Below are positions 1 to 5,929 of a stretch of DNA of 32,811 bases, in pieces; the stretch's first letter is position 1; each line of letters begins with the position of its first letter. Under the pieces are notes generated by a model, which saw only the letters and a program-made list of their open reading frames with translations, was not told the DNA's origin and did not search any database. The stretch is taken from NCBI GenBank assembly GCA_031263585.1, contig JAISFN010000051.1, positions 1 to 32,811 of the forward strand, written 5' to 3'. Origin of the DNA: Prevotellaceae bacterium. GTDB taxonomy: Bacteria; Bacteroidota; Bacteroidia; Bacteroidales; UBA932. A program made the position numbers and the translations under genes.

Positions 1-1
1 C

Positions 2-317
2 CCGAAGAATAGGGCTGCAACACTGCTTGTCGGCCAGGTGGTTCGTGATTATATTTCGAACTCTTTCGGTTCGGAATATCGGACAGGTGTATACAGCCTG
101 TTGTCTTCTTTGGGATTCCATTATCAAAAGGCCAAGGGTTTTTATCCTGAGAGAAACGGGCAAGCGGAAGGGGAAGCCAAAGCGGATAAAAAAACTTTAG
201 ACGAATGCTCGGTCGACCTTGAAGCGGTTGTTTTATTCGAAGACGAGTTCAGCCTGAGCAATACCGTTACTCTGTCCCATACGTGTGCACTCGTGGGCGA
301 ACAACGGGAAATTCCCT
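2..317 (+). pseudogene. IS630-family transposase remnant (5' and 3' truncated)
   Basis: The reading frame is open from the window edge. It shows a winged-helix segment (GSEYRTGVYSLLSSLGFHYQK) followed by the first catalytic region of IS630/Tc1-type DDE transposases (VVLFEDEFSLSNT, then GEQREIP). In the family, the Asp of the FEDE stretch is the first DDE residue. The homology stops at about position 317, where the sequence becomes the reverse of an IS5-type transposase, so the second and third catalytic acids are missing. The gene is not functional as it stands. Its 5' part lies outside the window, so the true left boundary is unknown. Any protein reading past 317 in this frame is antisense to the neighbouring remnant. 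Confidence 0.72.
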
Positions 318-660
318 CCATGCGAGTGGTCTTCATGCTTTGGCTGTCTACCACTCCAGCGCTGAGCAACCGGTACTTTTTTGCCGTTTCCGGCATCCAT
401 CTATCACGCAAATTTTCATGTATTTCCTCGAATGTACCGTCTTCCTCCCTCTGGGAGAAATAATAATAAACCAATTGCCATTTCGGGAAATCACACGGCT
501 GCATGCGCCACTAGCAATCGGTCTTTAAAGGTAAAAAATAGCATTCAATATTTTCCGCCACGGATACGTACGCTTGTGGGCATCTCCGGTTGTTTGTATT
601 ATTGCACCGTATTGGCTGTCGATTAACTTGGTCGAATAATTTGTTATCATTCTTTATGTA
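318..660 (-). pseudogene. IS5-family transposase remnant with nonsense mutation
   Basis: Read on the minus strand, this stretch gives the typical IS5-group N-terminal half: KTDC-stop-WRMQPCDFPKW, then QLVYYYFSQREEDGTFEEIH and, after a short spacer, DSQSMKTTR. In intact relatives the stop position is a Gln (GCQWRM), so the TAG at about 512-514 looks like a single CAG-to-TAG change. The DSQS stretch contains the first catalytic Asp. Homology ends abruptly at about 318-320, where the IS630 remnant begins, so the rest of the DDE domain is lost. The N-terminal boundary near 660 is approximate. The two remnants suggest nested insertion followed by deletion. I saw no intact terminal inverted repeats. 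Confidence 0.7.
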
Positions 661-1150
661 TTGATAATCGTAAATATATGCAACATTTTCAAACAAAAAA
701 CGGATAACCAATATTTTATTCTAATTTTAGACAACTTCTTAGGATAAAAACCTAGTTAGATAGTAATTGATAGCAGGGGATGGGTATCAAAACATTTTAA
801 TATATTAATTTTCAATTGATAAGATCTTGATTAACTTTGTTGAATTCGCAAGCTCGGTTTTTGTATCTTTTTCTAAAACTTATGTAATAGGTTTATATAT
901 AAATTATAACGCTATTTAAGCCATCCTTCTTCTTATTTAGAAAGTATTTAAATTAACCGCATATATAATATAGTTGCAACATATTACAATTATGCATTAT
1001 TTAGAATAAGACCCTAAAAACAGGGGTTGAAAAGATAGTTTTAAGGTAAATGGGGTTTTAGGTATTAAGTTTGTATCATATTTATAACAAGGATGTAGAA
1101 TTCTTGAAATAAATAAACCGAAACAAAATAGAAGTAAAAAACTGAAACAT
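661..1150. other. AT-rich intergenic region, no gene seen
   Basis: This very AT-rich stretch lies between the transposase remnants and the sigma factor gene. No coding region with recognisable composition was found on either strand. Two matches to the Bacteroidota -7 box TAnnTTTG lie on the plus strand, at 832-839 (TAACTTTG) and 1066-1073 (TAAGTTTG). The second is the better candidate for the sigma factor. Confidence 0.5.
1066..1073 (+). promoter_or_regulatory. Possible -7 box of the ECF sigma factor gene
   Basis: TAAGTTTG matches the Bacteroidota -7 consensus TAnnTTTG and would start transcription about 70 bases before the ATG at 1151. The -33 element is weak (a TTTA rather than TTTG about 22 bases upstream), so this is only a candidate. 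Confidence 0.3.
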
Positions 1151-1651
1151 ATGACACGGAATGATTTTGCAGCCGAATTAATTTTTCTTGAAGAGAGTTT
1201 AGAAAGGTTTGCATACAGTTTGACGGCGAATAAAGAAGACGCCAAAGATTTAGTACAAGATACTTACCTGAGAGCTTTTACATATATGGGACAATTCCAC
1301 GAAGATACAAACCTGAAAGCATGGACGTTTACCATTATGCGGAATACATTCATCAATAACTATCGTCGCGAGCAAAGGCATAAAATAACATTTGACAATA
1401 GCGACAACCAATATCTGGTGAACAGCCGTCCGGGCCAGATGACACCCGAATCATCATTTTCGCACAGCGAGATAAGCCGCAAGGTTGACCAGCTGGAACC
1501 CGAATTCCGCGTACCGTTTCAAATGCATACATCGGGCTATAAATATAAGGAGATTGCCGAAAAGCTTAATTTAAAAGTAGGTACGGTAAAAAGTCGCATA
1601 TTCTTTTCACGCCAAAAGCTGATGAGCGTTTTAAAGGATTATGATAGATAA
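1151..1651 (+). CDS. RNA polymerase sigma factor, ECF subfamily
   Basis: The 166-residue protein has the two-domain ECF sigma layout. Region 2 lies at about residues 10-80 (KEDAKDLVQDTYLRAF, then AWTFTIMRNTFINNYRR), which binds the -10 element and core polymerase. Region 4 lies at about 110-165 (LEPEFRVPF, then YKYKEIAEKLNLKVGTVKSR, the helix-turn-helix that reads the -35 element). The length is normal for the subfamily. The ATG at 1151 places region 2 correctly and is the first start in frame after an AT-rich leader. No anti-sigma gene or FecR-like gene follows; a strong terminator lies 107 bases downstream, so it appears to be transcribed alone. Such solitary ECF factors occur in Bacteroidota, and their signals and regulons cannot be inferred from sequence. 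Confidence 0.93.
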   Translation: MTRNDFAAELIFLEESLERFAYSLTANKEDAKDLVQDTYLRAFTYMGQFHEDTNLKAWTFTIMRNTFINNYRREQRHKITFDNSDNQYLVNSRPGQMTPESSFSHSEISRKVDQLEPEFRVPFQMHTSGYKYKEIAEKLNLKVGTVKSRIFFSRQKLMSVLKDYDR

Positions 1652-1757
1652 TACACTTATATGATTATTAATTTGATGATTGACGAAGTACTTATAATAA
1701 ATGCTATAATAGAATTATTGTAAAACTAAGATTTTGTTTTACTGAAAAAGTAATATA

Positions 1758-1805
1758 AATTACCCCGATTTCGAAAAAGTTTCGAAATCGGGGTAATTGT
1801 TTTTT
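1758..1805 (+). terminator. Strong intrinsic terminator after the sigma factor gene
   Basis: A perfect 19-bp stem (arms 1758-1776 and 1780-1798, containing CCCCGATTTCGAAA) closes a three-base loop, and a T-rich tail follows (1800-1805). The opposite strand also has a T-rich flank, so it could stop transcription of the convergent glsA-glsB operon as well. Confidence 0.88.
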
Positions 1806-1933
1806 AGAATTCAGAATTTAAAAGCCTATTCAAGTATACTATCATTTGATATACTGTCATACTTTTAAAAATCTTAAATCTGCAACCGAGTTCACAAGCT
1901 CAGCGAAGCCAAATTTAAATACAAATCATATAA

Positions 1934-2881
1934 TCAGCGCTTAAACCAGCGTAGGTGGTGGTGCATCATTTTACGGATTGTACCTACGTAACGCTCGATT
2001 TTTTCGGCATAAATATCGCTGATTTTTATCAGTATCCCAGTTTCTTCAACATCGCCGAAATTATGATTAATCGCGGTTCCGAAAACTTTCATCGACGGTG
2101 AAAGGTTCATGTACGAATTAATTAGCGGCGGGATGTTTTCTCCATGCGAACGTATTTCTTTCGACAATATTTTATAATCCTCCTTATAGGTAGAACCGGT
2201 AAAAAGTTGCTCCAGCTTATCCAAATCGGGATGCGTAAGTAACGGATGAATGGGGATTATCAGGTTTTCGTTGTCCGAGAAATGTTTACGTAAAAAGTAC
2301 AACAAAATATCGCGGGCTTCAATATTGTAAGTGCCATACATGGTAACCTTGCCCAAAAAATAATTTACATCGGGGTATTTTACTACCAAAGCCCCCAGGC
2401 CGTCCCACAAATTATCCAATGCATAAAGCCCTTTGCTGCGCAGGCGCGTACTTTGATAATTCGGCTGAACGAATGAGCGCCCCAATTCAATTGTATAAGG
2501 CTTGTACTCTTCAATAAATTTATCCGAAAAATGGAACAGCTCGGCTGTAGCCAAATCTTTAATCTCACATTTCCCGGCATGTATATAACGATAACCGCCT
2601 AATATCTCCTTGGCTTTCGTGTCCCATACAATCAGTTGGTGGTAGTAATTTGTTTCGGCGGTATCAAATTCGTCAATATCCACATTCTTTCCTGTCCCGC
2701 CACCGGCAGCACGAAAGGATATTTCGCGCAAACGTCCGATTTCCTGCATGACATTGGGCGAATCGTGATAATTTACCACATACAGCAAATTACCCCCGTT
2801 ATTTGTATAACGCACAAACTTATCCAATGTAAGCTCACGCTCAATCAGCTTTTTATCAATAGGCGCTAATGTAGGTTCCAT
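1934..2881 (-). CDS. glsB: GNAT-fold N-acyltransferase, GlsB/OlsB-like (glycine or ornithine lipid synthesis)
   Basis: The 315-residue protein belongs to the OlsB/'hemolysin-like' branch of the GNAT acyltransferases. The core GNAT-like part shows REISFRAAG, YHQLIVWDTKAKEILGGYRY and then ELGRSFVQPNYQ, the conserved stretch before the acyl-donor pocket. In Bacteroides thetaiotaomicron, GlsB adds a 3-hydroxy fatty acid to the amino group of glycine, the first step of glycine lipids. GlsB and the GNAT gene here share the pairing with a PlsC-like partner, which makes glycine the likeliest substrate; ornithine or another amino acid cannot be excluded. The ATG at 2881 lies four bases after the TGA of the upstream gene, so the two are translationally linked. 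The protein probably works at the inner face of the cytoplasmic membrane. The C-terminus is rich in His and basic residues. Confidence 0.8.
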   Translation of the reverse strand: MEPTLAPIDKKLIERELTLDKFVRYTNNGGNLLYVVNYHDSPNVMQEIGRLREISFRAAGGGTGKNVDIDEFDTAETNYYHQLIVWDTKAKEILGGYRYIHAGKCEIKDLATAELFHFSDKFIEEYKPYTIELGRSFVQPNYQSTRLRSKGLYALDNLWDGLGALVVKYPDVNYFLGKVTMYGTYNIEARDILLYFLRKHFSDNENLIIPIHPLLTHPDLDKLEQLFTGSTYKEDYKILSKEIRSHGENIPPLINSYMNLSPSMKVFGTAINHNFGDVEETGILIKISDIYAEKIERYVGTIRKMMHHHLRWFKR

Positions 2882-2885
2882 AAAA

Positions 2886-3707
2886 TCATTCCGCTAATTC
2901 GTAAACTTTACTCCGTATATAATTTGTCCATTCTTCGTAGTTCCAACTTTTATCAAAAGCAGTATATGCAATAGGCTTTCCTATTTTCATGGTAAATTTT
3001 GTACCTTTCTGCTTGAACAATTCGTCCGATAAATAAAACAACTCTATATTGGCCTTAACACCCAACCATGTTCTGAAATTCGATAAATTATAAAAGAAAT
3101 TGGAGTTACGTCCTTCGAAATAAATAGGGACAACATCCCGTTTATATTTGATTGCTTTGATTAAAAAACTTTTCTTCCATTCCAAATCTATAATTTTCCC
3201 TTTTCTTTTGCGGGAACATAAACCCGCCGGAAAATATAATACCTGATCATCCGATGCATACAGGTTATCGATACGGTTTGCATAATCGACCGATTGGCGG
3301 CCAAATTTATTTACCGGCACAAATACCGTATTCAGTGGTTTCAGATACATCAATACATCGTTAACAATAAACTTTGTACCAGAGTATTTCCGCCCTATTG
3401 CCTGTAACATCACTATCCCGTCCAATCCTCCGAGCGGGTGGTTGGATACGAAAATATAACGCCCGTTTTCGGGAGGAAGGTTTTCCTCGCCTATCATATT
3501 ATAACTTACCTGAAGATAATCCAAGGTCAGATCCAGAAACTCGAGACCATTGGTATGCCCGAAAGTTGTGAGAATATAGTTTAACTCGTCCTGATGTATA
3601 ATTCGCTTGATATACCGGAGTACAAAACCGGACAAAAATTTATACAGGCGAGGATTTTTACTTTTTATTACGCTGTCAACATCAATAATAAGATCTTTGG
3701 TTTCCAT
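2886..3707 (-). CDS. glsA: PlsC-like O-acyltransferase, GlsA-like
   Basis: The 273-residue protein has the lysophospholipid-acyltransferase fold. It shows FVSNHPLGGLDG at about residues 86-97 (catalytic His90 and Asp96), VPVNKFGRQS (the second conserved block), LYFPAGLCSRKRKGK (third block, the FPEG/GxxS equivalent) and VPIYFEGRNS (fourth block). The His and Asp are separated by five residues instead of the textbook four, a variant seen in the Bacteroidota hemolysin-like branch. In glycine-lipid synthesis GlsA esterifies a second fatty acid onto the hydroxyl of the N-acyl chain. It is the first gene of the minus-strand pair with the GNAT gene, and both point away from mraZ. I am sure of the fold. 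The substrate is inferred from the pairing. Confidence 0.8.
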   Translation of the reverse strand: METKDLIIDVDSVIKSKNPRLYKFLSGFVLRYIKRIIHQDELNYILTTFGHTNGLEFLDLTLDYLQVSYNMIGEENLPPENGRYIFVSNHPLGGLDGIVMLQAIGRKYSGTKFIVNDVLMYLKPLNTVFVPVNKFGRQSVDYANRIDNLYASDDQVLYFPAGLCSRKRKGKIIDLEWKKSFLIKAIKYKRDVVPIYFEGRNSNFFYNLSNFRTWLGVKANIELFYLSDELFKQKGTKFTMKIGKPIAYTAFDKSWNYEEWTNYIRSKVYELAE

Positions 3708-3909
3708 TTCTTATTTTAAATAATCAAGTAAAGATAATACTTTTTTTCTGTACCCTTGTATATTTGCAGTTATTAACAGTTTACGAACAAAACTTATCAA
3801 CAATTTTTAAAGATAAAATGAACGAAAATAGGTAATACATTATAAATCTTTTATTTATACCCTATTTTGAATTTTATGCACACATAATTTGTTAACATAG
3901 GGTATTTTT

Positions 3910-3939
3910 GTGGAATAAAGTGGAGTAAAGTGGAATAAT
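3910..3939 (+). promoter_or_regulatory. MraZ operator: three 10-bp direct repeats
   Basis: Three head-to-tail repeats stand at exact 10-base spacing: GTGGAATAAA, GTGGAGTAAA and GTGGAATAAT. MraZ proteins of other phyla bind arrays of short direct repeats (TGGGN or AAAGTGK type) one helical turn apart just ahead of their own gene. The spacing, the GTGG core and the position 78 bases before mraZ fit this precisely. The repeats sit between two TAnnTTTG boxes, so bound MraZ would be expected to control the whole dcw operon. Confidence 0.8.
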
Positions 3940-3945
3940 AATTTT

Positions 3946-3953
3946 TATTTTTG
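3946..3953 (+). promoter_or_regulatory. Candidate -7 box for mraZ/dcw promoter
   Basis: TATTTTTG matches TAnnTTTG and lies seven bases after the last operator repeat. The same octamer occurs at 3903-3910, immediately before the repeats, and either could serve. No good TTTG -33 box stands at the usual 19-21 base distance for either. The operator occupies that position for the downstream one, consistent with repression. Confidence 0.45.
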
Positions 3954-4016
3954 CATGTAAATATTTTCCATGTACTATAACTTGTTATTTTTCGACAAAA
4001 GTAAAAAATTTTTAGT

Positions 4017-4481
4017 ATGCTGAGGTTTGTAGGTGAATATACTGCTAAATTGGACGATAAGGGACGATTGATTTTTCCGTCGGCTCTTAAGGAGCAGGCT
4101 TCGCCTAATGTTGACGGCGAATTCATTGTTAAGAAGAATATACACCGAAAATGCCTGGAAATTTATCCTGTTGAAGAATGGACAAGAATATCCGATGAGT
4201 TGTATGACAGCTTGGATATGTTAGACCCTGAGGATGACGAGTTTTGGGATGAATACAATAAGTATAAGGCTGCTTTTACGCCCGATGAAAAAACAGGACG
4301 GATACTGATTCCTAAAAAACTGCTCGAAATGATTAATGTTGAAAAAGAAGTGGTGTTTGTTGGATTGGGCAGGATAATAAAATTGTGGGCGAAAGAAGCG
4401 TACGAAAGATCGCAAATGAGTACCGAAAAGTACGCGGAAGTAACCCGCAAAGTAAAAGAAAAACGAGAAAAACGGAAATAA
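4017..4481 (+). CDS. mraZ: Transcriptional regulator MraZ
   Basis: The 154-residue protein is full length and has two SpoVT/AbrB-like swapped-hairpin domains. The first begins at residue 1 with FVGEYTAKLDDKGRLIFPS and contains the conserved DxKGR signature. The second lies at about residues 80-125 (KAAFTPDEKTGRILIPKKL), with the matching DExGRILIP block. MraZ forms a ring-like oligomer and binds direct repeats in its own promoter to control the dcw genes; such repeats are present at 3910-3939. It is the first gene of the cluster. The gap of about 140 bases to rsmH is occupied by a palindromic repeat. The C-terminus is a strongly basic, Lys/Arg-rich tail. Confidence 0.96.
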   Translation: MLRFVGEYTAKLDDKGRLIFPSALKEQASPNVDGEFIVKKNIHRKCLEIYPVEEWTRISDELYDSLDMLDPEDDEFWDEYNKYKAAFTPDEKTGRILIPKKLLEMINVEKEVVFVGLGRIIKLWAKEAYERSQMSTEKYAEVTRKVKEKREKRK

Positions 4482-4525
4482 ATAAGTATTATAAATTGAT
4501 GATTAATGATATTACATTATTTTAC

Positions 4526-4595
4526 CATGCTGAACGTTAGAGAAGCATCTTATACATCAACAAGAAAGAGATCCTTCGTTTTACTTAGGATGACA
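4526..4595. repeat. Imperfect palindromic intergenic repeat, family A, copy 1
   Basis: The left arm starts CATGCTGAACG and runs to AGAAGCATCT. The right arm starts AGATCCTTCG and ends TTAGGATGACA. The arms are imperfect inverted repeats of each other, and the ends (CATGCTGA / AGGATGACA) match the copies at 17793-17865 and 20117-20175. This copy lies between mraZ and rsmH. Confidence 0.7.
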
Positions 4596-4623
4596 AAATA
4601 ATAACTTAATATACTAAACTGAA

Positions 4624-5529
4624 CTGAACGAAGCTTATCATATACCTGCATTGCTGAACGAAACCATCAAGCTGCTCAATATAAGGCCTGACGGTACATA
4701 TGTTGATTTGACATTTGGCGGCGGGGGACATTCTACCGCTATTTTGCAACATCTTAGCACCGGTAAATTAATAGCATTCGACAGAGATAGTGATGCCAAG
4801 GCAAATATTATCAAGGATAAACGGTTTATTTTTATCCAGAATAATTTCAGGTTCTTACGGAGTTTGTTACGTTACAACGGAATTGAACAGGTTGACGGGA
4901 TATTGGCCGATTTGGGCGTATCGTCGCACCATTTCGATACAAAGGAGCGCGGTTTCTCGTTCCGTTTCAAGGATGCCGATTTGGACATGCGGATGACGCG
5001 CGAGGCCGAGCTTACGGCAAAACAAGTAATAAATACTTACGGACGGCAGCAGTTGCAGCAAATGTTTGCGGTTTATGGCGAACTGGATAACCCTGCACGC
5101 CTAGCCAAAGTTATTGTTGATGCCCGCGAGGAGCATAAAATCGAAAGCATACAGCAATTCATGGATATTGTAACACCCTGTATTCCAAAACATGCTGAGC
5201 ATAAATACCTGGCAAAAATTTTTCAGTCCCTGCGGCTGGAAGTCAATTCCGAAATACAGGCTTTGTCGCAAATGCTGCCTCAAGCCTTAAAAGCGCTGAA
5301 ACAGGGTGGGCGGCTGGCTATAATTACGTACCATTCGCTGGAAGACCGGATGGTGAAGAATTTTATGAAAGCAGGAAACACCGAAGGAAAGGCGGAAAAA
5401 GATTTCTACGGAAATGTTATCAGCCCTTTTCAATTAATTACTAAAAAAACTATAATACCAACGGAAGAGGAGATAAACCTGAACAACCGTGTACGAAGTG
5501 CAAGGTTGCGTGTAGCCGAAAAACGCTGA
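4624..5529 (+). CDS. rsmH: 16S rRNA (cytosine(1402)-N(4))-methyltransferase RsmH
   Basis: RsmH (MraW) methylates N4 of C1402 in 16S rRNA using S-adenosylmethionine. Visible motifs are the SAM-binding DLTFGGGGHS near the N-terminus, GILADLGVSSHHFD, RGFSFRFKDADLDMRM, and the C-terminal ITYHSLEDRMVK and NNRVRSARLRV. The start is a problem. The family begins with a conserved YHxPVLL block, seen here as YHIPALLNE from codon 4636, but no ATG, GTG or TTG exists between the in-frame TAA at 4615 and that block. CTG at 4624 (giving LNEAYHIPALL) is the only near-cognate start; TTG at 4651 would remove the block. I chose CTG. The stop is one base before ftsL. A repeat element lies just upstream. Confidence 0.9.
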   Translation: MNEAYHIPALLNETIKLLNIRPDGTYVDLTFGGGGHSTAILQHLSTGKLIAFDRDSDAKANIIKDKRFIFIQNNFRFLRSLLRYNGIEQVDGILADLGVSSHHFDTKERGFSFRFKDADLDMRMTREAELTAKQVINTYGRQQLQQMFAVYGELDNPARLAKVIVDAREEHKIESIQQFMDIVTPCIPKHAEHKYLAKIFQSLRLEVNSEIQALSQMLPQALKALKQGGRLAIITYHSLEDRMVKNFMKAGNTEGKAEKDFYGNVISPFQLITKKTIIPTEEEINLNNRVRSARLRVAEKR

Positions 5530-5530
5530 T

Positions 5531-5902
5531 ATGAACGAAAAAAACGACATAAAAGAAAATGATAATGTAAAAGACAAAAAAAAGTCCGAAAGAAAGCGTA
5601 TTGAATGGAAAAGTATTTTTTCGGGCAGCATTTTACAAAGCGACTATGTATATAAACAGCGCTGGTATATTTTACTGTTTTTTATTTTATCGATAATTTA
5701 TATCAGCAACCGGTATATAGCTGATAAAGTCTTGCGGCACGGAATAAAGTTAAGGCTTGAAGCAGCCGAAAAAAAAGCGGAGTATGTAACTAAATCGTCG
5801 GAATTGATGCGGCTAAGTAAACGATCGCAGGTTTTGATGCAAATTGAAAAACGTGATATTGATTTAAAAGAGTCGAAAACACCGCCAAAACGGGTGAAGT
5901 AA
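5531..5902 (+). CDS. ftsL: Cell division protein FtsL-like (Bacteroidota type)
   Basis: This 123-residue bitopic protein has a basic, Lys-rich cytoplasmic N-terminus (about residues 1-44), one membrane segment (about 45-60, WYILLFFILSIIYI) and a short periplasmic part with a heptad-like stretch (about 66-110), as in FtsL. FtsL bridges FtsQ and the FtsW-FtsI synthase and activates septal wall synthesis. The sequence itself is poorly conserved, as is usual for FtsL; the call rests on topology, size and its position between rsmH and ftsI. It begins one base after the rsmH stop and ends 27 bases before ftsI, so it is in the operon. Confidence 0.85.
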   Translation: MNEKNDIKENDNVKDKKKSERKRIEWKSIFSGSILQSDYVYKQRWYILLFFILSIIYISNRYIADKVLRHGIKLRLEAAEKKAEYVTKSSELMRLSKRSQVLMQIEKRDIDLKESKTPPKRVK

Positions 5903-5929
5903 CAGGAAAAGACAAATTTTTAAAAGAGT

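Larger units (their letters stand above)
3708..4016. other. Divergent intergenic region glsA / mraZ
   Basis: This 309-base AT-rich region separates the minus-strand lipid operon from the plus-strand dcw cluster. It holds the MraZ-type operator and candidate plus-strand -7 boxes at 3759-3766 (TATATTTG), 3903-3910 and 3946-3953. A possible minus-strand -7 box (TACTTTTG read on minus) lies at 3996-4003. No coding region was seen. Confidence 0.6.

Noticed and set aside
318..463. Continuation of the IS630-like frame to 463
   Set aside because: Beyond 317 this frame is antisense to clear IS5-type transposase sequence on the minus strand.
997..1245. Minus-strand open frame upstream of and overlapping the sigma factor gene
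   Set aside because: It overlaps the conserved region 2 of the sigma factor in antisense and its other half is AT-rich intergenic sequence.
1831..1866. Weak hairpin near the end of glsB (AGTATACT...AGTAT type)
   Set aside because: The stem is short and interrupted; the strong 19-bp hairpin at 1758-1798 explains termination better.
4163..4450. Minus-strand open frame within mraZ
   Set aside because: It is the antisense shadow of a conserved gene and shows no protein family features.
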